Shown in pieces: positions 32,012 through 39,960 of a stretch of 64,000 nucleotides of DNA. Source of the DNA: an uncultured Bacteroidales bacterium (GTDB lineage Bacteria > Bacteroidota > Bacteroidia > Bacteroidales > UBA932); contig CAMJHF010000008.1 in NCBI GenBank assembly GCA_946405435.1, positions 43,303-107,302 on the forward strand. Direction: 5' to 3'. Within the stretch, counting starts at the first letter, position 1. Each line of letters opens with the position of its first letter. The notes beneath the pieces are model-generated. The model searched no databases, was not told where the DNA came from, and was given only the letters and a program-made list of their open reading frames with translations. The position numbers and the translations under genes were made by a program.

Positions 32012-33346
32012 ATGTGGGTGGAGGATTATATCGAGCTGCTGGAATTGCAGCAGATTATCAAGGCCGGGGTGGAAGATTCCTTGCCGGGACCGGTACGGGT
32101 GAGGGCAGAAGTGGCTTCTATCCAGCACAAGGCCAACGGACATTGCTATCTGGAACTCTGCCAGAGTGACAATCGCGGCTTGACGGCCAAGGTCCGGGGG
32201 ATAATCTGGAAGTCCCGCGCCGAAGTCCTGCTCGGCAAATATGCCGAGGCCACCGGCGCACCCTTGCAGCCGGGCATGGCTATAATCATGGAAGTCCAGG
32301 TCAACTACAGCGAGCTATATGGAGTGTCGCTGATAATCGAAGACATAGACTGCCAGGCCACTCTGGGAGAAGCGGAACTTCGCCGTCGGCAAACTTTGGA
32401 ACGTCTTGAAAAAGAAGGACTTCTGGATCTTCAGAAAGAGTTTGCACTGCCGGCTCTGCCTTATAGTCTGGCCGTAATATCGGCAAGGGACGCCGCCGGA
32501 TACGGAGATTTCCGGCGTCACCTTCTGGAGAATGAGTATGGTTTCGCCTTCGAAGTCACCCTCTTCGAGGCCACGATGCAGGGCGACTCCGCCCCCGCCT
32601 CCATCATCTCCGCCCTCCACCGCATTCTAGACGGTAATGGACATAACTCGGAGCGAAGCGACCGGGGGAGTTTCGAGGGGGTCTCCCCTCGTCCCCTGGG
32701 GGTGCAGGGGGATGAAGTGCTACTGCGCAGCAGTTTCGAGGGGACCTCACCTCGTCCCCTGGGGGTGCAGGGGGATGAGGAGCGACTGCGGAGCAGTCAG
32801 TACGACGCCGTTCTGATTCTGCGGGGCGGAGGCAGCGTGCTGGACCTGGCGTGCTTTGACGACTATGACCTGTGCGCCGCCATCGCCACTTTCCCCGTCC
32901 CTGTATGCACTGCGATAGGCCACGACCGTGATTCCCATGCCGCAGACCGGGTGAGCTGCATCTCCGTCAAGACGCCAACGGCGCTCGCCGACCTGTTCAT
33001 CGACGCCGTAGCCGCCGAAGACGAACGCATCACCAGCCTCCAGACTCGCCTCAGGCTTGCCATAAACGCAAAACTTGCCCGCATGGAGGACGGGATCAAT
33101 AGCATTGAACACAGAGTGAAATTCGCACTTGTCCACCTGCTTACGGCGGCCGACGCATCCCTTTCCAAACTCGAGACCAGAATCGTGTCCGCCAATCCCA
33201 GAATCCTCCTTCAGAGGGGCTACTCTCTTGTCACCGGCCCCACCGGCGCGCTGCTCCGAAGCGCGGACGGCGCCGTTCCGGGCGACAGAATAAACGTCCT
33301 CTTTCCGGACGGAACACTCAATTGTACAGTAAATGGAAAAGTTTGA
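32012..33346 (+). CDS. xseA: Exodeoxyribonuclease VII large subunit with in-frame repeat insertion
   Basis: A 444-residue protein. The N-terminal OB-fold is VRVRAEVASIQHKANGHCYLELCQ...KVRGIIW. The catalytic core includes LAVISARDAAGYGDF, RGGGSVLDL, GHDRDSHAADRVS and KTPTALADLF, then a helical region, ending in NPRILLQRGYSLVTG and GDRINVLFPDG. Together with XseB it degrades single-stranded DNA to oligonucleotides. Residues about 212-263 (NSERSDRGS, then two 21-residue repeats FEGxSPRPLGVQGDE...LRSS) lie just before the conserved YDAVLILRGGGS strand. They have no counterpart in the family as I know it and are coded by a repeat also found in intergenic DNA. Confidence 0.93.
   Translation: MWVEDYIELLELQQIIKAGVEDSLPGPVRVRAEVASIQHKANGHCYLELCQSDNRGLTAKVRGIIWKSRAEVLLGKYAEATGAPLQPGMAIIMEVQVNYSELYGVSLIIEDIDCQATLGEAELRRRQTLERLEKEGLLDLQKEFALPALPYSLAVISARDAAGYGDFRRHLLENEYGFAFEVTLFEATMQGDSAPASIISALHRILDGNGHNSERSDRGSFEGVSPRPLGVQGDEVLLRSSFEGTSPRPLGVQGDEERLRSSQYDAVLILRGGGSVLDLACFDDYDLCAAIATFPVPVCTAIGHDRDSHAADRVSCISVKTPTALADLFIDAVAAEDERITSLQTRLRLAINAKLARMEDGINSIEHRVKFALVHLLTAADASLSKLETRIVSANPRILLQRGYSLVTGPTGALLRSADGAVPGDRINVLFPDGTLNCTVNGKV
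32651..32800 (+). repeat. GGGGGTGCAGGGGGAT repeat inserted in frame in xseA
   Basis: A GAGCGAAGCGACCGGGGGAG leader (32651-32670) is followed by two 45-bp cores at 32671-32715 and 32734-32778. They are separated by 18 bp, so the period is 63 bp (21 codons). Cores share TTTCGAGGGG and CTCGTCCCCTGGGGGTGCAG GGGGATGA. The insertion preserves the reading frame. Homologous to 23165-23232 and, inverted, to 61515-61592. Confidence 0.85.
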
Positions 33347-33533
33347 CTACACCAAGGCGATGGCCGAACTTGAAAGCATCGCCGCCCGTATCGAGGGCCC
33401 TTCAACCGGGCTCGAGGATATAGACAAATACATTGCCCGCAGCCGGGAACTCATCGACGCCTGCCGGGCTTACCTCCGTACCCAAAGGGAGAAAATAGAC
33501 GCCATCGGCGCCGCAAAGACTGACGACAAATGA
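33333..33533 (+). CDS. xseB: Exodeoxyribonuclease VII small subunit
   Basis: A 66-residue helical protein (MEKFDYTKAMAELESIAARIEGPSTGLEDIDKYIARSRELID...) matching XseB in length and in the alternating acidic/hydrophobic helix pair. Overlaps xseA by 14 bp and glgB by 4 bp, so it is translationally coupled to both. Confidence 0.9.
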   Translation: MEKFDYTKAMAELESIAARIEGPSTGLEDIDKYIARSRELIDACRAYLRTQREKIDAIGAAKTDDK

Positions 33534-35524
33534 AAAAGATATATCAGACCGACCCCTGGCTGCAGCCATACAAGGACGCCATCGATGCCCGCCATTCCCG
33601 CATCCTCGAGTGCAAGCGCAAGCTTGCAGGCGAAGGCCCCCTGTCCGACGCCGTGAACAATCATCTATATTACGGCCTCCACAAGGATTCCCAGGGCTGG
33701 GTAATAAGGGAATGGGCCCCCAATGCCAGCCGCATCTACCTCATAGGAGACTTCAACAACTGGAAGCGCACCCCCGACTACGCCCTCCAGCCTGTGGGCT
33801 CCGGCAACTGGGAACTCCGCCTTCCTGCCCTGTTCCTCACCCATGGAGCCCTTTACAAGCTGTGGATAGAGTGGCCCGGCGGAGGCGGCGAGCGTATTCC
33901 TGCCTATGCCACCCGCGTGGTTCAGGACCCAGACACCAAGGTCTTCAGCGCCCAGGTGTGGGACCCTCGGCCCTACGAGTGGAAGCACCGTTCGCCCGGC
34001 AAACGCCCCCATCCCTTCATCTATGAGTGCCACATCGGCATGAGCGGCGAGAAGGAAGGCGTATCCACCTTCGAGGAGTTCCGCACCGGCGTGCTGCCCA
34101 GGGTCAAGCGCCTGGGCTACGACGTGCTGCAGATAATGGCCCTGCAGGAGCATCCCTACTACGGCTCTTTCGGATACCAGGTGTCGAGCTTCTTTGCCCT
34201 GAGCTCCCGCTTCGGCACGCCCGAGGAGTTCAAGCGCCTGGTGGACGAAGCCCACGCCGCCGGCATTGCGGTCATAATGGACATCGTCCATTCCCACGCC
34301 GTGGGCAACGAGGCCGAGGGTCTGGGCCGGCTGGACGGCGACGAGTCGCTCTACTTCTACAAAGGTTCCGCCGGATATCATCCCGCATGGGGCACCCGCT
34401 GCTTCGACTACGGCAAGGACGAAGTAAAATACTTCCTTCTCTCCAACTGCAAGTACTGGCTGCAGGAGTACCATCTGGACGGTTTCCGCTTCGACGGCGT
34501 CACCAGCATGCTGTACTGGAGCCACGGTCTCGGCGTCGACTTCGGAGACTATTCCCTGTATTTCAACGAGGGCGTGGACGAGAATGCCGTCACCTACCTT
34601 GGACTTGCCAACATGCTCATCCATGAGCTCAACCCCAAGGCGCTCACCATCGCCGAGGACGTGTCTGGCATGGCGGGACTGGCGGCTCCTTTCGCCGCCG
34701 GCGGCGTTGGTTTCGACTTCCGCATGGCCATGGGCATCGCCGACCACTGGATCAAATGGATAAAGGAACTCTCCGACGAGCAGTGGAGCATGGGCGGAAT
34801 ATGGTGGGAACTCACCAACAAGCGCGCCGACGAGAAGACCGTCAGCTACGCCGAGTGCCACGACCAGGCGCTGGTGGGAGACAAGACCATAATCTTCCGC
34901 CTTATCGACAAGGAGATGTACTTCAGCATGCGCCGCGACCAGCCGAACCCTATCGTGGACAGGGGAGTGGCCCTTCATAAGCTTATACGCCTCGTGACCG
35001 CCGCAACCTGCGGGGGAGGTTACCTTGATTTCATGGGCAACGAGTTCGGTCATCCCGAGTGGATCGACTTCCCGCGCGAGGGCAACGGATGGTCCTACAA
35101 ACATGCCCGGCGCCAGTGGTCCCTTGCCGACGATCCGGCCCTCCGTTTCCATGGTCTCGAGGAATTCGATGCCGCCATGGTGCATTTCCTCAAAAAATAC
35201 AAAGTGCTCTCCGGCATGCCCGAGCTGCTGGTGGCCGACGAAGAGAAGAAAATATTGATTTTCAGCAGGGAAAACTGTATCTTTGCGGTGAATTTCAACC
35301 CGCAAGGCTCATTCCTGGATTATGGTTTTTCAGCCCCTGCGGGCAAATTCGCCAAAGTGTTCGATTCGGACGAGCCCCGTTTCGGGGGATTCGGACGCCT
35401 GGAGCAGGCTGAAACCCATATTGCGGTGCCCCGGCGCTCTCCCAACGGCAATCAGTCCTTCGACCACACGCTTTATCTGTACCTGCCAAGCAGGTGCGCC
35501 ATTGTATTGAAAAAGATAGATTGA
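33530..35524 (+). CDS. glgB: 1,4-alpha-glucan branching enzyme (GH13)
   Basis: A 664-residue protein. An N-terminal CBM48-like domain (VIREWAPNASRIYLIGDFNNW) precedes the GH13 barrel. Conserved regions are MDIVHSHAVGN (region I), LDGFRFDGVTSM (nucleophile Asp, about residue 317), IAEDVSGM (acid/base Glu, about 375) and YAECHDQALVGDKT (transition-state Asp, about 443). A C-terminal beta domain follows. Length and layout resemble the eukaryotic-type branching enzymes often seen in Bacteroidota. It introduces alpha-1,6 branches into glycogen. First gene of the alpha-glucan cluster, coupled to xseB. Confidence 0.93.
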   Translation: MKKIYQTDPWLQPYKDAIDARHSRILECKRKLAGEGPLSDAVNNHLYYGLHKDSQGWVIREWAPNASRIYLIGDFNNWKRTPDYALQPVGSGNWELRLPALFLTHGALYKLWIEWPGGGGERIPAYATRVVQDPDTKVFSAQVWDPRPYEWKHRSPGKRPHPFIYECHIGMSGEKEGVSTFEEFRTGVLPRVKRLGYDVLQIMALQEHPYYGSFGYQVSSFFALSSRFGTPEEFKRLVDEAHAAGIAVIMDIVHSHAVGNEAEGLGRLDGDESLYFYKGSAGYHPAWGTRCFDYGKDEVKYFLLSNCKYWLQEYHLDGFRFDGVTSMLYWSHGLGVDFGDYSLYFNEGVDENAVTYLGLANMLIHELNPKALTIAEDVSGMAGLAAPFAAGGVGFDFRMAMGIADHWIKWIKELSDEQWSMGGIWWELTNKRADEKTVSYAECHDQALVGDKTIIFRLIDKEMYFSMRRDQPNPIVDRGVALHKLIRLVTAATCGGGYLDFMGNEFGHPEWIDFPREGNGWSYKHARRQWSLADDPALRFHGLEEFDAAMVHFLKKYKVLSGMPELLVADEEKKILIFSRENCIFAVNFNPQGSFLDYGFSAPAGKFAKVFDSDEPRFGGFGRLEQAETHIAVPRRSPNGNQSFDHTLYLYLPSRCAIVLKKID

Positions 35525-35528
35525 TAAC

Positions 35529-37472
35529 ATGGCATTCTTGAAGTTCAACAAAAACGAACTGGTCAATCTGGCCTATTCTCTCAAGCGCGAGATTATCTGC
35601 GCCAACAAGACGGGGGCCTACAGCAACACGTCCATCGTGGGCTGCAACACCCGCCGTTACCACGGCCTGCTCGCCGTCACGCTGGACCGTTTCGGCGGGG
35701 ACCATTATCTGCTGCTGTCTGCCCTGGACGAAAGCATCATAGTGCGGGGCAAGCAATTCAATCTTGGAATCCATTGCTACGGCGATATTTATGAGCCTCG
35801 CGGACATAAGTACGTGGTGGATTTCTCCGAGGATCCCATGCCCTCCGTCACCTGCAAGGTGGGCGAGGTGCTTTTCCGCAAAAGCCTTATCCTCGCCCCG
35901 GACAAGGACCAGGTGCTGGTAAGGTACGAGCTGCTCGAGTCGCCCGTGCCGGTGACGTTGCTCGTCAAGCCTTACCTTGCCTTCCGCAACGCCCATGCGC
36001 TTACCTCCCAGAACGACCAGGCCAACACCTCCTACCAGGAAGTCCCCGGCGGAGTGTCGTTCCGGATGTACCCTAATTTCCCCGACCTCAATATTCAGCT
36101 GAGCGACTCCAAGGCAGAGTGGAAGTATCTTCCCTGCTGGAACAACCGCATCACCTATTCCGACGAGTATCGCCGCGGATTCGACTGCACCGAAGACCTT
36201 TTCACCCCCGGCGTGTTCAGCATGAAGCTTTCCGAGGGCGGCTCGGTGGTGCTGTCCGCCTCGACCACCGAGGTCAATCCCGCACAGATCAAGCGGCAGT
36301 TCAACTCCTACCGTTCCAAGCTCCCCGAAATCACCGGATACCGCGACCAGCTCCGCTGCTGCGCCGACTGGCTCATCACTCGCCACAACGGCGTGGCCAT
36401 GATCAACGCGGGCCTGAGCTGGCTCAAGACCGGCCTCCTGCGCGAAACCCTCATCGCCCTTCCGGGGCTCACTCTCCACGGACTCGGCAGCGCCGCGCTC
36501 TTCGAAGAGATACTGGACAACCTCATTTCCGCCGAGCAGGAGCGCCTCACCGTGCGCACCACCCAGGTGGAGTCGCCGCTCTACATGGCGGTCGCCCTGC
36601 AGCAATACATCGACTGGGGTGCCGATCCCGCAAAGGTCTGGAAAAAGTACGGAGCCGTGGTCAAGATGATTCTGGACAGCTACCTTCCGGGCCGCCGCAA
36701 GGAGGTGGCCATGCATCCCAACGGCCTTTTGTGGGCCCAGGTGGACGGCGTGGCGCTTACCTGGATGAACGCCTACGTGGGCGGAAGGGCCCTGACCGAG
36801 AGACCCGGCTACCAGATTGAAACCAACTCCTTCTGGTACAACGCGATTTGCTTCGCCCTCGAGATGGAAACCCGTTTCGGCCTCAAGAACAGCGCCTTCG
36901 TATCGCAATGGACTCCTATTCGCGACTTGGCGCAAAGCAGTTTCCGCAGCGTCTTCGTAGACCCTGATACGGGCAGGCTGGCCGATTATGTAGATGCCTC
37001 CGGCCGCAACATGGACACCCGTCCCAACCAGATCTACGCCATATGGGTAAAGTATTCTCCGCTGGACGAGGAGATGTTCCCCGAGGTTCTCAGGGTGATA
37101 GATAACGAACTGGTGACTTCCCGCGGCATCCGCACCCTCTCTCCCCGCGATCCCAAGTACAAAGGGGTTTATGAGGGTTCCCAGATCGAAAGGGACCTTG
37201 CCTATCATCAGGGATGCACCCGTCCGTTCCTTCTGGAGCCCTATGTAGACGTGAGTTTCAAGGTCAAGGGACCGTCTTTCCTGGGGCGTGCCGAGTGGCT
37301 GATAGAAGGCTTCTGGACAGACCTCAGCAAGCACGGCGTAGGAGCATTCTCCGAACTTTATGACGGCGACCCGCCCCATGAGCCCCACGGCGTCATCTCG
37401 TCGGCGCTCAGCACAGCGGCGCTTTTGTCCGTCAGCGATATGATTGAAAAATACAAGGAGGCACAGCAATGA
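35529..37472 (+). CDS. Glycogen debranching enzyme (amylo-alpha-1,6-glucosidase type)
   Basis: A 647-residue protein. The N-terminal domain is typical of bacterial/archaeal GDEs (EIICANKTGAYSNTSIVGCNTRRYHGLLAV). A C-terminal (alpha/alpha)6 barrel carries the GH133-like motifs: LSWLKTGLLRETLIALPGLT, GLLWAQVDGVALTWMNAYV, GYQIETNSFWYNA, QIYAIWV and GVISSALSTAALL. It hydrolyses alpha-1,6 branch points of limit dextrin. It starts 4 bp after glgB and its stop overlaps the next gene by 4 bp. Confidence 0.9.
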   Translation: MAFLKFNKNELVNLAYSLKREIICANKTGAYSNTSIVGCNTRRYHGLLAVTLDRFGGDHYLLLSALDESIIVRGKQFNLGIHCYGDIYEPRGHKYVVDFSEDPMPSVTCKVGEVLFRKSLILAPDKDQVLVRYELLESPVPVTLLVKPYLAFRNAHALTSQNDQANTSYQEVPGGVSFRMYPNFPDLNIQLSDSKAEWKYLPCWNNRITYSDEYRRGFDCTEDLFTPGVFSMKLSEGGSVVLSASTTEVNPAQIKRQFNSYRSKLPEITGYRDQLRCCADWLITRHNGVAMINAGLSWLKTGLLRETLIALPGLTLHGLGSAALFEEILDNLISAEQERLTVRTTQVESPLYMAVALQQYIDWGADPAKVWKKYGAVVKMILDSYLPGRRKEVAMHPNGLLWAQVDGVALTWMNAYVGGRALTERPGYQIETNSFWYNAICFALEMETRFGLKNSAFVSQWTPIRDLAQSSFRSVFVDPDTGRLADYVDASGRNMDTRPNQIYAIWVKYSPLDEEMFPEVLRVIDNELVTSRGIRTLSPRDPKYKGVYEGSQIERDLAYHQGCTRPFLLEPYVDVSFKVKGPSFLGRAEWLIEGFWTDLSKHGVGAFSELYDGDPPHEPHGVISSALSTAALLSVSDMIEKYKEAQQ

Positions 37473-38755
37473 CAGTATTGATGTTCGGTTGGGAGTTTCC
37501 TCCCCACATCGCAGGCGGTCTGGGAACTGCCTGCGAGGGCATAGTCAAAGGACTGGCCCACAATGGTGTAAAGACTCTTTTCGTGATGCCGAACGCCTCC
37601 GGCGACGAGGATCAGAGCGCCACCACCATACTCAATGCGAGCGACGTGGCGGTGCAGAACGTGAGCACCACGGTGGAAGAATTCATAGGCAAGGTCAAAT
37701 TCTACTACGTCGACTCCAACATCGTCCCTTATGTCGACCCCGACGAGTACTTTGCCGCCATCGAGAAAATGAAGGCCGAGGGGCGTAGCCAGACCACCGT
37801 CGGCTTCGGCCAGAAGTTCAAGTTCTCCGGCAAATACGGCGCCGACCTCATGGAGGAAGTCTCCCGATATGCCCAGGTGGGCGGCACCATCGCCATGCAG
37901 CACAAGGACGAATTCGACGTCATCCACGCCCATGACTGGCTTACCTATCTGGCCGGCATCGCCGCCAAGGAACTCACGGGCAAACCCCTCGTGGTCCACG
38001 TGCACGCCACTTCCTACGACCGCGGCGACGAGAAGCATATGGACAGCCGCGTCCTCGATATCGAAAAGCGCGGCATGATGGCCGCCGACCGCGTAGTCAC
38101 CGTGAGCGACCTCACCCGCGGCATCGTCATAAACAAGTACGGCATAGATCCCGCCAAGGTGGTCACTGTACATAACGCCGTGGATTTCAGCGGCCGCGAG
38201 AACATAGAAGTCGAGCGCGGCATCAAGGACAAGGTGGTCACCTTCCTCGGACGAATCACCTTCCAGAAAGGCCCCGAGTATTTCATCGATGCCGCGGCCA
38301 AGGTGCTCAAGCGCACCAAGGGCGTACGCTTCGTGATGGCCGGCAGCGGCGACATGATGAACCGCGCCATACGTCAGGTTGCCAGACTCGGAATCGCCGA
38401 CCGCTTCCATTTCACCGGCTTCCTTCGGGGAGCCGACGTGCAGAAGATGTTCGCCCTTTCCGACGTCTACATCATGCCTTCCGTGTCCGAGCCTTTCGGC
38501 ATATCGCCGCTCGAGGCCATGCGCACGGGAGTGCCTTCGATAATCTCTCATCAGTCAGGTGCGGCCGAGGTGCTCAAGTATGCCCTCAAGGTGGATTTCT
38601 GGGATGTCGACGCCCTGGCCGACGACATTTATGCGTTGGTGACCTATCCGGCCCTGGCCAAGTTCGCCTCCAAGCAGGGGTACGACGAGGTCAACGAACT
38701 CAAGTGGAACGGCGCAACCGCCAAATTGAAAAAAGTTTACGAATCACTGATATGA
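37469..38755 (+). CDS. GT4-type glycosyltransferase, probable glycogen synthase
   Basis: A 428-residue GT-B protein. The N terminus MFGWEFPPHIAGGLG is the glycine-rich loop typical of starch/glycogen synthases. FDVIHAHDWLTYLAGI, the basic phosphate-binding region FLGRITFQKGPEYFIDA, and SVSEPFGISPLEAM (E-x7-E motif) follow. Shorter than the roughly 480-residue GT5 GlgA, and closer to the GT4 group used for glycogen by several Bacteroidota and archaea. Donor (ADP- or UDP-glucose) is uncertain. Its position between debranching enzyme and GH57 amylase supports alpha-glucan synthesis. Confidence 0.85.
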   Translation: MTVLMFGWEFPPHIAGGLGTACEGIVKGLAHNGVKTLFVMPNASGDEDQSATTILNASDVAVQNVSTTVEEFIGKVKFYYVDSNIVPYVDPDEYFAAIEKMKAEGRSQTTVGFGQKFKFSGKYGADLMEEVSRYAQVGGTIAMQHKDEFDVIHAHDWLTYLAGIAAKELTGKPLVVHVHATSYDRGDEKHMDSRVLDIEKRGMMAADRVVTVSDLTRGIVINKYGIDPAKVVTVHNAVDFSGRENIEVERGIKDKVVTFLGRITFQKGPEYFIDAAAKVLKRTKGVRFVMAGSGDMMNRAIRQVARLGIADRFHFTGFLRGADVQKMFALSDVYIMPSVSEPFGISPLEAMRTGVPSIISHQSGAAEVLKYALKVDFWDVDALADDIYALVTYPALAKFASKQGYDEVNELKWNGATAKLKKVYESLI

Positions 38756-39933
38756 AAAAGTCAATCTGCCTGTACTTCCAGGTCCATCAGCCTACCCGGC
38801 TCCGCCAGTATCGTTTCTTCGATATAGGCAAGGATTCTCATTACTATGATGATTTTGCCAACCGCACTATCCTCAAGAGAGTGGCGCAGAAGTGCTATCT
38901 CCCTATGAACGAGCTCCTTCTGGAGGCCATTCAGGCCAACAAGGGCAAGTTCAAGGTGGCTTTTTCCATTTCCGGCTCCGCGCTTGAGCAGCTGGACCGC
39001 TACGCTCCCGAAGTGCTGGATAGTTTCCGTAAGCTGGCAGCCACCGGCAGCGTGGAATTCCTTGCCGAGACCTACTACCATTCCCTGGCCTCGTTGGCCT
39101 CGCCCTCTGAATTCCAGCATCAGGTGGAGAAGCACAAGAAGCATGTCCAGGATACTCTTGGCGTCACTCCCACTGCGTTCCGCAATACCGAGCTCATATA
39201 CTCCGACAGCATTGCCCGCCAGGTCTACGACCTTGGCTTCAAAACCATGCTGACTGAGGGTGCGCGTCACATAATGGGCTGGCAGAGCCCCAATTACATC
39301 TATACGGCCGAATCGCAGCCAAAGCTCAAGCTCCTTCTGCGCAACTATGGCATGAGCGACGACCTGGCCTTCCGTTTCTCCGACCGCGGCTGGAACGAAT
39401 GGCCCCTTACCGCGGAAAAGTTCACCGGCTGGCTCTCCGAGGCGGAGGGTGACATTGTCAATCTTTTCATGGATTACGAAACCTTCGGCGAACACCAGAA
39501 GGCCGAGAGCGGCATTTTCGACTTTATGCGCGCCCTCCCTGGCATGGTGCTGGCGGCAGGCATGAGCTTCGTCACTCCTTCCCAGGCGGTGAAGAACATC
39601 AAGCCTGTGGCGGACCTGAGCGTGCCCGACGCCATTTCCTGGGCCGACGAGGAAAGGGACCTCAGCGCCTGGCTTGGCAACGAACTCCAGCAGGAGGCCT
39701 ACAACAAGCTTTACCGCCAGACCGAGAAGCTCGCCCTGATAGGCGACCCGGAACTCTGGGCCGACTTCGGACACCTCCAGGAGAGCGACCACCTGTACTA
39801 CATGTGCACCAAGTTCTTCTCCGACGGCGAAATACACAAACGCTTCAGCCCCTATGCCACTCCCTATGAGGCATTCATAAACTACATGAATGTGCTCAGC
39901 GATTTTATTATCCGGATAAACGGCAGGCAGTAG
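38752..39933 (+). CDS. GH57 family alpha-amylase/glucanotransferase
   Basis: A 393-residue protein from MKKSICLYFQVHQPTRLRQ; this ATG overlaps the previous stop as ATGA. GH57 conserved regions are CLYFQVHQP (region 1, HQP), FRNTELIYSD (region 3, nucleophile Glu) and LFMDYETFGEHQ (region 4, acid Asp). The tail helix pair ends YEAFINYMNVLSDFIIRIN. Intracellular (no signal peptide). It likely trims or transfers maltooligosaccharides during glycogen turnover. Confidence 0.9.
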   Translation: MKKSICLYFQVHQPTRLRQYRFFDIGKDSHYYDDFANRTILKRVAQKCYLPMNELLLEAIQANKGKFKVAFSISGSALEQLDRYAPEVLDSFRKLAATGSVEFLAETYYHSLASLASPSEFQHQVEKHKKHVQDTLGVTPTAFRNTELIYSDSIARQVYDLGFKTMLTEGARHIMGWQSPNYIYTAESQPKLKLLLRNYGMSDDLAFRFSDRGWNEWPLTAEKFTGWLSEAEGDIVNLFMDYETFGEHQKAESGIFDFMRALPGMVLAAGMSFVTPSQAVKNIKPVADLSVPDAISWADEERDLSAWLGNELQQEAYNKLYRQTEKLALIGDPELWADFGHLQESDHLYYMCTKFFSDGEIHKRFSPYATPYEAFINYMNVLSDFIIRINGRQ

Positions 39934-39944
39934 AAAAAAAATAC

Positions 39945-39952
39945 TATCTTTG
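39945..39952 (+). promoter_or_regulatory. Candidate promoter of the phosphorylase-ribF pair
   Basis: A perfect TATCTTTG ending 8 bp before the ATG at 39961, within a 27-bp spacer. No good -33 is visible. Confidence 0.5.
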
Positions 39953-39960
39953 CGCCCATT

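Noticed and set aside
35295..37469. 724-codon minus-strand frame opposite the debranching enzyme
   Set aside because: It is the antisense shadow of a high-GC gene; the plus strand encodes clear GDE motifs. The same applies to other long antisense frames (11299-12627, 33665-35305, 45205-46815, 46953-49070).
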